Made by a program: the position numbers and the translations under genes. 64,000 nt of DNA from Burkholderia guangdongensis (GTDB taxonomy: Bacteria; Pseudomonadota; Gammaproteobacteria; Burkholderiales; Burkholderiaceae), in NCBI RefSeq assembly GCF_013403875.1, contig NZ_JACBNX010000023.1, positions 1 through 64,000 of the forward strand, given 5' to 3'. The stretch's first letter is position 1. Each line of letters starts with the position of its first letter. Of the stretch, positions 34,376 to 43,608 are shown one piece after another. The notes below the pieces were generated by a model, which was not told where the DNA came from, did not search any database, and worked only from the letters and a program-made list of their open reading frames with translations.

Positions 34376-35656
34376 TCATTTTCCATGGATCGGCGCGGCG
34401 AGCGGATGCGCATCGCGCGCCTGGGGTTTGACGGACAGCGTGAGCACGACCGACGCGACGAGCGCGGCGCTCATGAACGCATACGACGCGGTCGGCGAGC
34501 CGGTCGCGCCGTTCAGATAGCCGACCACGTACGAGCCGACGAACGAGCCGAGTGCGCCCATCCCGTTGATCAGCGCCATCGCGCCGCCCGCGACGTTCTT
34601 CGGCAGCAGCTCCGGCACGATCGCGAAGAACGGGCCGTACGGCGCGTACATCGCGGCGCCCGCGACGACGAGCAGCGCGTACGAGATCCAGAAGTGCGTC
34701 GAGCCGAGCGCGTACGACGCCGCGAACGCGGCCGCGCCGACGAGCAGGAACGGCCACACGAAGCCGCGGCGCGAGCCGACCTTGTCCGACGCCCACGACG
34801 CGACGAGCATCATGATCGTCGCCGCGAGGTACGGCAGCGCGGACAGCCAGCCGGTCTCGACCATCCCGAGCGACGAGCCGTTCTTCACGATCGACGGCAG
34901 CCACAGCACGAAGCCGTACACGCCGATGCTCCAGCAGAAGTATTGCGCGCACAGCTTGACGACGGCCGGCGAGCGGAACGCCTCGCCATAGTTGCGCATC
35001 GGCTTGATCGCCGCCTGTTCGGCGACGAGCGCGGCGTCGAGGTCGCGCTTTTCCTGATCGGTGAGCCAGGTCGACTGCGCGGGCTTGTCCTGCACGAGGC
35101 ACCACCAGCAGACGGCCCAGACGATCGCCGGCACGCCTTCCGCGATGAACATGTGGCGCCAGCCGAACGAGTGCACGAGATAGCCGGACACGACCGACAT
35201 CCACAGCACGGTGACCGGATTGCCGAGGATCAGGAACGTGTTCGCGCGCGAGCGCTCGCGCTTCGTGAACCAGTTGCTGATGTAGATCAGCATCGCGGGC
35301 ATCACCGCCGCCTCGACGACGCCGAGCATGAAGCGGATCACCATCAGCGACGGGATGTTGCTGACGATGCCGGTCAGCGCCGCGCAGCCGCCCCACAGCA
35401 CGAGGCTCCAGAACACGAGCTTCTTCACGCTGCGGCGCTCCGCGTAAATCGCGCCTGGAATCTGGAAGAAGAAGTAGCCGAGGAAGAACAGCGCGCCGAT
35501 CAGCGACGACAGTCCCTTGCTGATCCCGAGATCCTGGTTGATCCCCGCCGCCGCCGCGAACCCGTAGTTCGCGCGATCGAGATAGGCGAGGCTGTAGGTG
35601 ATGAAGACGATCGGCATGATCGTCCACCAGCGTCGTACTGCGAGATTGGCTGCCAT
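34376..35656 (-). CDS. kguT: MFS transporter, probable 2-ketogluconate transporter
   Basis: A 426-residue transporter of the anion:cation symporter branch of MFS, with 12 membrane segments. YSLAYLDRANYGFAAA and FFFQIPGAIYAERRS are the diagnostic motifs of the sugar-acid symporters. It sits between the kinase and reductase genes. ATG at 35656 is preceded by GGAG. The upstream continuation of the reading frame is a shadow of the kinase gene. Confidence 0.8.
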   Translation of the reverse strand: MAANLAVRRWWTIMPIVFITYSLAYLDRANYGFAAAAGINQDLGISKGLSSLIGALFFLGYFFFQIPGAIYAERRSVKKLVFWSLVLWGGCAALTGIVSNIPSLMVIRFMLGVVEAAVMPAMLIYISNWFTKRERSRANTFLILGNPVTVLWMSVVSGYLVHSFGWRHMFIAEGVPAIVWAVCWWCLVQDKPAQSTWLTDQEKRDLDAALVAEQAAIKPMRNYGEAFRSPAVVKLCAQYFCWSIGVYGFVLWLPSIVKNGSSLGMVETGWLSALPYLAATIMMLVASWASDKVGSRRGFVWPFLLVGAAAFAASYALGSTHFWISYALLVVAGAAMYAPYGPFFAIVPELLPKNVAGGAMALINGMGALGSFVGSYVVGYLNGATGSPTASYAFMSAALVASVVLTLSVKPQARDAHPLAAPIHGK

Positions 35657-35688
35657 GGTGGTGTGTCTCCTGGTGCTTAATGCACGGC

Positions 35689-36687
35689 TTAATGCACGAT
35701 ATCCAGCGCGATGTTCGGCATGGTATGGGGTGCGGCGGCGGTTCCTTCGAGCCGGTCGAGCGCCGCGCGGGTCGGCAGCCCTTCCGAGTCGCCGATCACC
35801 TGGATCGCGAGCGCGCCGATCCGGTTGCCGCGCGCGACCGCGTGCTCGACCGGCTTGCGTTCGAGCAGCGCGCTGATCACGCCGACCGCGAAGCCGTCGC
35901 CGGCGCCGACCGTGTCGATGACGCGCTCGACGCGCTCGCCCACGATCGTGCCTTCGCGGCCGTCGGCCGTGCGGAAGTACGCGCCGGCCGCGCCGAGCTT
36001 GATCACGACGCCGCGCGCGCCCTGATCGAGGTAGAACGCCGCGATGTCGGCCGGCGTGTCGCGGCCGGTCAGCTGGCGGCCTTCCGCGAGGCCCGGCAGC
36101 ACCCAGTCGGCGAACGCGGCGAGTGCGTTCAGCGTGCGCGCCATCGCGTCGGCCGACGGCCACAGCGTCGGGCGCAGGTTCGGATCGAACGTGATCGTCC
36201 GGCCGGCCGCGCGCATCTCGGTCGCGAGATGGAACGCGAGCTCGCACGACGACGCGGAGATTGCCGGCGCGATGCCGGTCAGATGCAGATGGCGCGCGCC
36301 GAGCACGTAATCGGCGACGTAATCGTCGCGCGACAGGTGGCTCGCGGCCGAGCCCTTGCGGAAATATTCGACGGTCGGGTCGCTGCCGTCGTCGTTGCGC
36401 GACTTCAGCTGGAAGCCGGTCGGATGACGATCGTCGATCGTCACGCACGACGCGTCGATCCCTTCGTGCGCGAGCGTGTCGAGCACGTAGCGGCCGAACG
36501 AATCGCGTCCGACGCGGCTCATCCAGCCGACGTTGAAGCCGAGGCGCGCGAGGCCGGTCGCGACGTTCAGGTCCGCGCCCGCGATCCGGCGCGTGAACTG
36601 GGTCGCCTCGGCGAGCGGGCCCGGCGCGGTCGCGACGAACATCGCCATCGCTTCGCCGTAGGTAACGACATCGAGTTGCCTGGTCAT
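35689..36687 (-). CDS. kguK: Sugar-acid kinase, 2-ketogluconokinase type
   Basis: A 332-residue PfkB-family kinase. The substrate-binding GADLNVATGLARLG (about 37-50), the ATP site VIDTVGAGDGFAVGV with catalytic Asp, and NRIGALAIQ are present. It closely follows 2-keto-3-deoxygluconate kinases, but its operon with an epimerase-like gene, transporter and reductase points to 2-ketogluconate. ATG at 36687 has CGGAGGAG upstream. Four 12-bp tandem repeats precede this site. Confidence 0.78.
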   Translation of the reverse strand: MTRQLDVVTYGEAMAMFVATAPGPLAEATQFTRRIAGADLNVATGLARLGFNVGWMSRVGRDSFGRYVLDTLAHEGIDASCVTIDDRHPTGFQLKSRNDDGSDPTVEYFRKGSAASHLSRDDYVADYVLGARHLHLTGIAPAISASSCELAFHLATEMRAAGRTITFDPNLRPTLWPSADAMARTLNALAAFADWVLPGLAEGRQLTGRDTPADIAAFYLDQGARGVVIKLGAAGAYFRTADGREGTIVGERVERVIDTVGAGDGFAVGVISALLERKPVEHAVARGNRIGALAIQVIGDSEGLPTRAALDRLEGTAAAPHTMPNIALDIVH

Positions 36688-36714
36688 GGGGGTGTGCTCC
36701 TCCGGATCCTTCGT

Positions 36715-36762
36715 GCTGTTTGTCCCGCTGTTTGTCCCGCTGCTTGTCCCGCTGCTTGTCCC
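36715..36762. repeat. Four 12-bp tandem repeats between kguE and kguK
   Basis: GCTGYTTGTCCC occurs four times in a row (36715-36762) with a partial fifth copy, in the 89-base spacer inside the operon. If copy number varies it would alter spacing to the kguK ribosome binding site or local mRNA folding. Confidence 0.85.
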
Positions 36763-36776
36763 GCTGTTCCCGTCCA

Positions 36777-37541
36777 TCAGGCGGCTTCGAGCCACGCGAC
36801 GCGATCGCGCGCGTCGCCCGCGCAATCGGCGGCGTCGAGCGGAAATTCGATGCCGCGCGGCACGTCGTGCGGCAGTTGCGCGAGCACCGCGGCGACGAGC
36901 GGATCGCGCGGGGCGGGTGCGACCGCGAACATCCGCGCGCCGCTGCCTTCGACGGCCTTGCAGTGGATGTATTCGACGTACGGCGCGAGCGCGAGCGCGG
37001 CGTCGAGCGGCGCTTCACCGGGCCACTGCCAGTTGCCGATGTCGAACGTCATGCCGAGCGCGCCGGCGGCGCCCGCCGCGTCGAGCGCGGCGAACAGCGC
37101 GCGAAACTGCGCGAGCGAGCCGCCGAGCGCGAGCTGGCCGTTCTCGACCAGCACGCGCGCCCGGGCGCCACGCGACAGCGCGACGAGCGTGTCCGCGTGC
37201 GCGTCGCCGGCGAAACCGCCGAGCTGGAATTTCACGAAGCGCGCGCCGAGCGCGTCGGCTTCGGCTAGCGCGCTCGTCAGCGCGGCGGCGTCGAGTGCGC
37301 CGGCGTCGGTATAAAGCGTCGCGGGCGTCGAGTAGACCGACCACAGCCCGGCGTCGGCCAGCGCGCGGCCGAGCGCCGCGAGCGCGTCGGCCGACGCGTC
37401 CTGCTCGCTCGCGAACAGCTCGCGCCGCACCTCGAATCCGGCCGCGCCGGACGACGCGGCCGTCCCGACGCATCCGAGGTGCCCTTCCCGCCGCACCCGG
37501 TCGATGCCGAACGCGCTCGCCACGATCACGATGTCTGCCAT
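36777..37541 (-). CDS. kguE: Sugar phosphate isomerase/epimerase family protein, KguE-like
   Basis: A 254-residue TIM-barrel protein of the AP-endonuclease-2-like family. Metal-binding positions appear in VLVENGQLALGG (Glu), MTFDIGNWQW (Asp), YIHCKAVEG (His) and RGIEFPLD (Glu). In Pseudomonas kguE heads the 2-ketogluconate operon, and the same order occurs here. It is the promoter-proximal gene, with the operator palindrome 21 bases upstream of its start. Confidence 0.75.
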   Translation of the reverse strand: MADIVIVASAFGIDRVRREGHLGCVGTAASSGAAGFEVRRELFASEQDASADALAALGRALADAGLWSVYSTPATLYTDAGALDAAALTSALAEADALGARFVKFQLGGFAGDAHADTLVALSRGARARVLVENGQLALGGSLAQFRALFAALDAAGAAGALGMTFDIGNWQWPGEAPLDAALALAPYVEYIHCKAVEGSGARMFAVAPAPRDPLVAAVLAQLPHDVPRGIEFPLDAADCAGDARDRVAWLEAA

Positions 37542-37561
37542 TTCTGCCCTTTTTCCCGGAT

Positions 37562-37575
37562 TGGAACCGGTTCCA
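37562..37575. promoter_or_regulatory. PtxS/LacI-type operator in front of kguE
   Basis: TGGAACCGGTTCCA is a perfect 14-base palindrome with the central CG dyad typical of LacI-family sites. The known P. aeruginosa PtxS site is TGAAACCGGTTTCA, which differs symmetrically at a single position per half. It would sit at or near the kguE core promoter. Confidence 0.7.
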
Positions 37576-37734
37576 TTCAGATGAAACGCATGGTGCGCTT
37601 CGAAAGAACCCTACGCCATAGAGGAAATCCCTAGCCCGTGAAAACCGCCGGCAGTCGGCAGCCTGCGCGTCGCCGCGACAGGTCCGGCCGCGCGGCGACG
37701 CGTCAAGACCGGCTGAGTGCCGGCGCGGCGCGCG

Positions 37735-38628
37735 TCACGGCGCCGGCTGCGACATGCACATGTCGAGGAAGCGCGCGGCGACGCGCGACGGCGCGCCGCC
37801 ATGCGGGACGAGGATCGAGAAATGCCGCGTGAGCGGCGCGGGCGCGAACGCGCGCATCGCGAGCGCGGCGTCGTCGTGGCGCAGCGACATCGCGGACACG
37901 AAGCCGACGCCCATCCCGGCCCGCACCGCCTCCTTCACCGCCTCGACGCCGGCGATCTCGAGCGCGACGCGCATCGGCGCGCCGGCCTGCGCAAACGCGA
38001 GCTCGACGAGCTGGCGCACGCCCGAACCCGCCTCGCGCAGCACGAGCGGATACGCGGCGAGCGAGTCGGGCGTCAGCCCGGCCGCGCCGGCCGGCGCCGC
38101 GAGCGGATGGCCGACCGGCACGATCGCGACGATCTCGTCCTCATGCCACGGATGCACCGCGGTGCCGGGCGGCAGCGCGGCGCCGGCCGGCCCTTCGATC
38201 AGCGCGATGTCGAGCGACGGCAGCGCGGCGACGACTTCGGACGTATTCCCGCTCATCGTCTGGATCGCGACGCGCGGCGCGACCGGCTGGAACGCGGCGA
38301 TCAGGTACGGCAGCAGATAGCTGGCCGGCGTGGTGCTCGCGCCGATGCGCAGCGTGCCCGCGTCGAGCCCGCGCACCGCGTCGCGATACGCGCGCGCCTG
38401 CGCGTAGGTTTCGCGCAGCACCCGCGCGTACTGCGCGAGCTGCTCGCCGACCGGCGTCAGGCGCACGCCGCGGCCGTCGCGCTGATACAGCGGCTCGCCG
38501 AACTCGTCCTGAAGCTGGCGAAGCTGGCCCGACACGGCCGGCTGCGACAGATGCAGCGCGAGCGCCGCATGACTGATGTTCAGATGCTCGGCGACGGCCG
38601 CGAAAGTTATCAGTTGATCCGGGGTCAT
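37735..38628 (-). CDS. LysR family transcriptional regulator
   Basis: A 297-residue LysR-type regulator with helix-turn-helix NISHAALALHLSQPAVSGQLRQL-like segment at about 17-38 and effector domain from residue 90. It is divergent from the YeiH-type transporter, the usual arrangement for a regulator of the adjacent gene. In homologous pairs the effector may be a sulfur or sulfite-related compound, but that is not shown here. The shared region 38629-38740 contains ATATCGATAT (38682-38691). Confidence 0.88.
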   Translation of the reverse strand: MTPDQLITFAAVAEHLNISHAALALHLSQPAVSGQLRQLQDEFGEPLYQRDGRGVRLTPVGEQLAQYARVLRETYAQARAYRDAVRGLDAGTLRIGASTTPASYLLPYLIAAFQPVAPRVAIQTMSGNTSEVVAALPSLDIALIEGPAGAALPPGTAVHPWHEDEIVAIVPVGHPLAAPAGAAGLTPDSLAAYPLVLREAGSGVRQLVELAFAQAGAPMRVALEIAGVEAVKEAVRAGMGVGFVSAMSLRHDDAALAMRAFAPAPLTRHFSILVPHGGAPSRVAARFLDMCMSQPAP

Positions 38629-38681
38629 GGCTGCAAATTATCGGCGTGCCGGATAGTTTATGTCACAAATCACAATTTTTC

Positions 38682-38691
38682 ATATCGATAT
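38682..38691. promoter_or_regulatory. AT-rich palindrome in the LysR/YeiH divergent region
   Basis: ATATCGATAT is a perfect 10-base palindrome within the AT-rich 112-base control region, about 50 bases before the transporter start. A LysR-type site is the natural guess. Confidence 0.35.
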
Positions 38692-38740
38692 ACGGAAATT
38701 AGGATTGGGACATTGCATCGAACACGAGAGAGCCGCCGCC

Positions 38741-39802
38741 ATGTCCACCGTCGCCACACCTCATGCCGCTCATGCCGCGCCGTCGATGCGTGGCCAGCTG
38801 AACGGCTTCCTGTTCGTCGCGCTGTTCGCGGTCGCGGTCACGCGCCTCGCCGCCCTGCCCGCGATCGCCGGCCTCGGCCTCTCGCCGCTGATCGTCGGCA
38901 TCGTCGCGGGGGCGTTGTACGGCAACGCGCTGCGCGACGGCATGCCCGCGAGCTGGGCCGCCGGCATCAACTTCTCCGCGCGCAAGCTGCTGCGGATCGC
39001 GGTCGCGTTCTTCGGGCTGCGCGTGAGCCTGCAGGAGATCGCGCAGGTCGGCCTGCCGGGCCTGACCGTGTCGGTGCTGATCGTCACGAGCACGCTCGCG
39101 ATCGGCACCTGGGCCGGGATGAAGCTGATGAAGCTCGACCGCGACGCGGCGATCCTGACCGCCGCCGGCAGCGCGATCTGCGGCGCGGCCGCCGTGCTCG
39201 CGTTCGAATCGACGCTGCAGTCGAAGCCGCACCAGAGCGCGATGGCGGTCGGCAGCGTCGTGCTGTTCGGCACGCTGTCGATGTTCCTGTACCCGCTCGC
39301 GTATCACGCCGGCTGGCTGCACCTCGACGCGAACGGTCTCGGCCTGTACTTCGGCGGCACGATCCACGAGGTCGCGCAGGTGGTCGGCGCGGCGAGCGAC
39401 GTCGGCCCGCAGGTCGTGCACACCGCGACGATCGTCAAGATGACGCGCGTGATGCTGCTCGTGCCGGTGCTGCTCGCGCTCGGCGCGTGGCTCGCCCGCT
39501 CGAAGGCCGGCGCCGCCGGGACGGGCGCGCGCAAGGTCGCGGTGCCGTGGTTCGCGCTCGGCTTCGTCGGCTGCGTGATCGTCAACTCGCTGAACGTGCT
39601 GCCGGCCGCCGTCACGCAGGGCGTCACCGCGCTCGACACGTTCGCGCTGACGATGGCGATGACCGCGCTCGGCATCGAAACGCGCGTCGCGCAGATCCGC
39701 GCGGCCGGCCCGCGCGCGCTGACGACGGGCCTGATCCTGTACGCGTGGCTCGTGTTCGGCGGCTACGGGATCACGTGGGCGGTCGAGCGCTGGCTTGGCT
39801 GA
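38741..39802 (+). CDS. YeiH/UPF0324 family putative sulfate exporter
   Basis: A 353-residue protein with about ten membrane segments. The motifs NFSARKLLRIAVAFFGLRVSL, GSAICGAAAVLAFE and YFGGTIHEVAQVVGA are diagnostic of the PSE (putative sulfate exporter) family. ATG at 38741 gives the common N-terminus. Regulated most likely by the divergent LysR. Confidence 0.88.
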   Translation: MSTVATPHAAHAAPSMRGQLNGFLFVALFAVAVTRLAALPAIAGLGLSPLIVGIVAGALYGNALRDGMPASWAAGINFSARKLLRIAVAFFGLRVSLQEIAQVGLPGLTVSVLIVTSTLAIGTWAGMKLMKLDRDAAILTAAGSAICGAAAVLAFESTLQSKPHQSAMAVGSVVLFGTLSMFLYPLAYHAGWLHLDANGLGLYFGGTIHEVAQVVGAASDVGPQVVHTATIVKMTRVMLLVPVLLALGAWLARSKAGAAGTGARKVAVPWFALGFVGCVIVNSLNVLPAAVTQGVTALDTFALTMAMTALGIETRVAQIRAAGPRALTTGLILYAWLVFGGYGITWAVERWLG

Positions 39803-39908
39803 GCATCGCCCGCGCTCCGCTTCGCGCGCCGCGCCCACGGGATCCGACCCGAGGGCGCGGCGCAATGCTATTCTTCGCCTCGGTTCGTTTCGTCACCCGC
39901 TCGCCGCC

Positions 39909-41642
39909 GTGCTCTCGTTCCTGCTCAAGCTGCGCACCCGCGCACAGACGCTGTTCCGCCTCTCCGACGCCCACACGATGCTGATCTGGTCGGTCATCGT
40001 CGGCATCGGCGGAGCATTCGCCACCATCCTGTTCCGCGAAGGGATCGGGCTGATTCAGCACGCGCTGTCCGGCACGAGCGGCAGCTTCATTCAGATGGCG
40101 CGCCGCCTGCCGTGGTACGTGCGCTTCTGGCTGCCGGCCGCCGGCGGTCTCGTCGCGGGCTTCGCGCTGCTGCTGGCGACGCGCGGCGCATCGACCACGA
40201 AAAAAAGCGACTACATGGAGGCGGTCGCGCTCGGCGGCGGCGTCGTGCCGGTGCGGCAGAGCGTGTGGCGCAGCGTGTCGTCGCTGCTGACGATCGGCAC
40301 CGGCGGCTCGATCGGCCGCGAAGGCTCGATGGTGCAGCTCGCCGCGCTCGCCGCGTCGCTCGTCGGCCGCTTCGCGAACTTCGATCCGCCGCGGCTGCGC
40401 CTGCTCGTCGCGTGCGGCGCCGCGGCGGGGATCACGTCCGCGTACAACGCGCCGATCGCGGGCGCGTTCTTCGTGTCGGAGATCGTGCTCGGCGCGATCT
40501 CGATGGAGAGCTTCGGGCCGATGGTCGTCTCATCGGTCGTCGCGAACATCACGATGCGCGAATTCGTCGGCTACAAGCCGCCTTACCAGATGCCGGTGTT
40601 CCCGGCCGTGACGGGCTGGGAAGTGCTGCTGTTCGTCGTGCTCGGCCTGCTGTGCGGTGCGCTCGCGCCGCAGTTCCTGCATTTCGTCGACGCCGCGAAG
40701 AACCAGTTCCGCCGGCTGCCGCTGCCGCTGCCGGTGCGGCTCGCGCTCGGCGGGCTGATCGTCGGCGTGATCTCGGTGTGGGTGCCCGACGTGTGGGGCA
40801 ACGGCTACAGCGTCGTGAACCAGGTACTGCATTCGCCGTGGACCTGGCAGGCGCTCGTCGCGGTGCTGGTGTTCAAGGTGCTCGCGACCGCCGCGACCGC
40901 CGGCTCCGGCGCGATCGGCGGGATCTTCACGCCGACGCTGTTCGTCGGCGCGATCTTCGGCTCGCTGTTCGGGCTCGGGATGCATGCGCTCTTCCCCGCG
41001 CACACGTCCGCGGCCTTCGCGTACGCGATCGTCGGAATGGGCGCGTTCCTCGCGGGCGCGACGCAGGCGCCGCTGATGGCGATTCTGATGATCTTCGAGA
41101 TGACGCTGTCGTACGAGGTCGTGCTGCCGCTGATGGTGTCGTGCGTCGTCGCTTATTTCGTCGCGCGCGCGACCGGCACGACGTCGATGTACGAGATCAC
41201 GCAGCACCGCTACCGCGACGAGGAGGAGCGGATGCGGCTGCGGGCCACGCAGATGCGCGAGCTGATCCAGCCCGCGCAGACCGTCGTGCCGCTCGCGGCG
41301 AGCGTCGCGGACATGACGCGCGTGTTCCTCGAATACCCGGTGAAATACCTGTACGTGACCGACGACGCCGGGCGCTTTTGCGGCGCGGTCGCGCTGAAGG
41401 ACATCACGTCCGATTTGCTCGAGAAACGTGAGACCGCGCACAAGACCGCGGCCGACTACACGCACACGCCGTTCCCGCTGCTGAAGCCGAACATGCCGCT
41501 CGGCACCGCGCTCGAGCTGTTCATGGGCTTCCAGGGGGAACGGCTGCCGGTGATCGAGAGCGATGCGGAGCCGACGCTCGCGGGCGTCGTCTACAAGACG
41601 TCGTTGCTCGACGCGTACCGGAAGATGACCGGCGGGGACTGA
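39909..41642 (+). CDS. ClC-type chloride channel/transporter with CBS domains
   Basis: A 577-residue ClC protein resembling ClcB. The gating Glu lies in GTGGSIGREGSMVQLAA (about residues 132-148), other pore segments include TAGSGAIGGIFTPTLFVGA and GAFLAGATQAPLMA, and two CBS domains fill residues 460-577. The GTG at 39909 gives LSFLLKLRTRAQTLF at the N-terminus, my best match to relatives; an upstream TTG would overlap the yeiH-like gene. Expected to act as a chloride channel or H+/Cl- exchanger. Confidence 0.88.
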   Translation: MLSFLLKLRTRAQTLFRLSDAHTMLIWSVIVGIGGAFATILFREGIGLIQHALSGTSGSFIQMARRLPWYVRFWLPAAGGLVAGFALLLATRGASTTKKSDYMEAVALGGGVVPVRQSVWRSVSSLLTIGTGGSIGREGSMVQLAALAASLVGRFANFDPPRLRLLVACGAAAGITSAYNAPIAGAFFVSEIVLGAISMESFGPMVVSSVVANITMREFVGYKPPYQMPVFPAVTGWEVLLFVVLGLLCGALAPQFLHFVDAAKNQFRRLPLPLPVRLALGGLIVGVISVWVPDVWGNGYSVVNQVLHSPWTWQALVAVLVFKVLATAATAGSGAIGGIFTPTLFVGAIFGSLFGLGMHALFPAHTSAAFAYAIVGMGAFLAGATQAPLMAILMIFEMTLSYEVVLPLMVSCVVAYFVARATGTTSMYEITQHRYRDEEERMRLRATQMRELIQPAQTVVPLAASVADMTRVFLEYPVKYLYVTDDAGRFCGAVALKDITSDLLEKRETAHKTAADYTHTPFPLLKPNMPLGTALELFMGFQGERLPVIESDAEPTLAGVVYKTSLLDAYRKMTGGD

Positions 41643-41680
41643 CGCGCGCCGCCGGCCGCATCAGCTCACGTCAGATCACA

Positions 41681-42301
41681 TCACCCGGGCGCGCGCCCGA
41701 ACACGACCCTCGCGAAGAATCCCTCGAGCACCGCCTGCGCGGCGTCGGCCGTCACGTTCTGCGGATCGGCGGTGTAGTACGCCTGCACGCCGTCGCAGAG
41801 GCTCATCAGCCCGAGCGCGAGCGTCTCGGCGGGCAGCAGCAGCGGCGTGCCCGAGCGCGCGGCGAAATCGCGGATGTACTCGGCCAGTTGCACGCGCTTT
41901 TCCTGCAGGAACGCGTTGAAACTCACGCGGAACTTCGGATCGCGCGCCGCCTGCAGCTTCGCCTCGACCCACAGCAGGAACGACGGATCGTTCAGGAAGC
42001 GCTGGCTGTAGTACTTGAGCACGGCCGCCTCCATCTGGTCGCGCGAACGGCTGCCGTCGAAAATCTGCCGCAGCTCCACCTGCACCGACGCGTGATCGCG
42101 CTCGAGCAGCGTCAGCAGCAGCTCGGCCTTGCCCTTGAAGTTCGAATAGAACGCGCCGCGCGTATAGCCGGCCGCCGCGGCCACGTCCTCGACGCTCGCG
42201 GCGACGTAGCCTTTCTTCAGAAAAATCGCGTGCGCGGCATCCAGCAGGCGCTCGCGCGTCTGGTCCTTGCTCTGTTCCCGGGTGAGGCGCATCGGTTTCA
42301 T
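41681..42301 (-). CDS. TetR family repressor of the RND efflux operon
   Basis: A 206-residue TetR-type regulator. The helix-turn-helix is ASVEDVAAAAGYTRGAFYSNFKGKAEL (about 34-60), and the C-terminal domain is the AcrR-like TetR_C type. It is divergent from the efflux operon, and the spacer contains AATTCAC and GTGAATT arms, so autoregulation and efflux repression are likely. ATG at 42301 is the first start that gives a family-like N-terminus. Confidence 0.88.
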   Translation of the reverse strand: MKPMRLTREQSKDQTRERLLDAAHAIFLKKGYVAASVEDVAAAAGYTRGAFYSNFKGKAELLLTLLERDHASVQVELRQIFDGSRSRDQMEAAVLKYYSQRFLNDPSFLLWVEAKLQAARDPKFRVSFNAFLQEKRVQLAEYIRDFAARSGTPLLLPAETLALGLMSLCDGVQAYYTADPQNVTADAAQAVLEGFFARVVFGRAPG

Positions 42302-42330
42302 GCCGCGCAGTCTAGCGCATTCGCGGAATA

Positions 42331-42364
42331 AATTCACCTTTGCACTTGGATACAGGTGTGAATT
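42331..42364. promoter_or_regulatory. Inverted repeat between TetR and efflux genes
   Basis: AATTCAC (42331-42337) and GTGAATT (42358-42364) are exact inverse complements, separated by 20 bases. The surroundings (AATTAGAATTCATT) are AT-rich as in a promoter. Plausible TetR operator. Confidence 0.5.
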
Positions 42365-42480
42365 AGAATTCATTCCAGTTTTCGAAAGAAAGACCCGCGT
42401 GCGAAACGCGCGTGCCGCGCCCTGCGGCGCGGCGCCGTCGTGCGCGGACGCATCCCGCCCTTTCCTCGCCTGGGGGTTTC

Positions 42481-43608
42481 GTGAATCGTCCCGGTTCCCG
42501 TGTCGCGCTGTCGTTATGCGTGGCGCTCAGCGTCGCCGCCTGTCATCCGAAGGCGTCCGCGCCGCCCGCCGCGCGCCCCGTCGTCGCGCTGCCCGTTCAG
42601 GCCGACGGCCACGCACCCGCACAGACGCTGCCCGGCGACATCCAGCCGCGCTACGCGACACCGCTGTCGTTCCGCATCGCGGGCAAGATCGTCGAGCGCA
42701 CCGTGCGGCTCGGCGACACCGTGAAGGCCGGCCAGGTCGTCGCGCGGCTCGATCCGTCCGACGTCGCGAAGAACGCCGCGAGCGCGCAGGCGCAGCTCGA
42801 CGCCGCGCAGCACCGGCTGAGCTTCGCGAAGCAGCAGCTCGACCGCGACCGCGCGCAGGCGAACGAGAACCTGATCGCGACCGCGCAGCTCGAGCAGACC
42901 GAGGATACGTACACGTCCGCGCTCGCGCAGCGCGACCAGGCGCAGCAGCAGGCCGCGCTCGCGAAGAATCAGCTCCAGTACGCGACGCTCGTCGCCGATC
43001 ACGCGGGCACGATCACCGCCGAGCAGGCGGACACCGGCCAGAACGTGTCGGCCGGACAATCGGTGTATCAGCTCGCATGGTCGGGCGACGTCGACGTCGT
43101 CAGCGACGTGCCCGAAGCCGCGCTCGCGTCGCTCGCGCCGGGCCATGCGGCGACGGTCACGCTGCCGTCGCTGCCCGGCCGCCGCTTCGCCGCGAAGGTG
43201 CGCGAAATCGCGCCGGCCGCCGATCCGCAGAGCCGCACGTATCGCGTGAAGCTGTCGCTCGAGCAGCCGGACGCGGCGGTCCGCCTCGGCATGACCGCGA
43301 ACGTCGCGTTCGACGGCGCACCGGCCGCCGGTGGCGCCGCTACAGCCAGTGAGGCCCCGAGCTACACGCTGCCCGCGACCGCGCTGTTCCACGACGGCAC
43401 GCAGCCGGCCGTGTGGGTCGTCCGCGCGAAGGACGACACGCTCGAGCTGCGGCGCGTCGCCGTCGTGCGCTACGGCGAGCGCACGGTCACGATCTCGGGC
43501 GGCCTCCAGCCCGGCGAGCGCGTCGTGCTGCAGGGCGTGCACACGGTCAGCGCCGGCGAGAAAGTCCGCGCGATCGCGCCGCTCCATCCGGAGGACGCCG
43601 CGTCATGA
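42481..43608 (+). CDS. RND efflux periplasmic adaptor (membrane fusion protein)
   Basis: A 375-residue lipoprotein adaptor. The signal ends in the lipobox SVAAC; the biotinyl-lipoyl-like SFRIAGKIVERTVRLGDTVKAGQ is followed by a long coiled-coil hairpin (about 95-160), then the beta-barrel part (RLGMTANVAFDG). GTG at 42481 behind a G-rich stretch is the best start. The stop overlaps the pump's ATG (ATGA). Confidence 0.9.
   Translation: MNRPGSRVALSLCVALSVAACHPKASAPPAARPVVALPVQADGHAPAQTLPGDIQPRYATPLSFRIAGKIVERTVRLGDTVKAGQVVARLDPSDVAKNAASAQAQLDAAQHRLSFAKQQLDRDRAQANENLIATAQLEQTEDTYTSALAQRDQAQQQAALAKNQLQYATLVADHAGTITAEQADTGQNVSAGQSVYQLAWSGDVDVVSDVPEAALASLAPGHAATVTLPSLPGRRFAAKVREIAPAADPQSRTYRVKLSLEQPDAAVRLGMTANVAFDGAPAAGGAATASEAPSYTLPATALFHDGTQPAVWVVRAKDDTLELRRVAVVRYGERTVTISGGLQPGERVVLQGVHTVSAGEKVRAIAPLHPEDAAS

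Noticed and set aside
33266..35680. Long plus-strand open frame opposite kguD and kguT
   Set aside because: Arg/His/Asp-rich translation without family features; an antisense shadow of real genes in GC-rich DNA.
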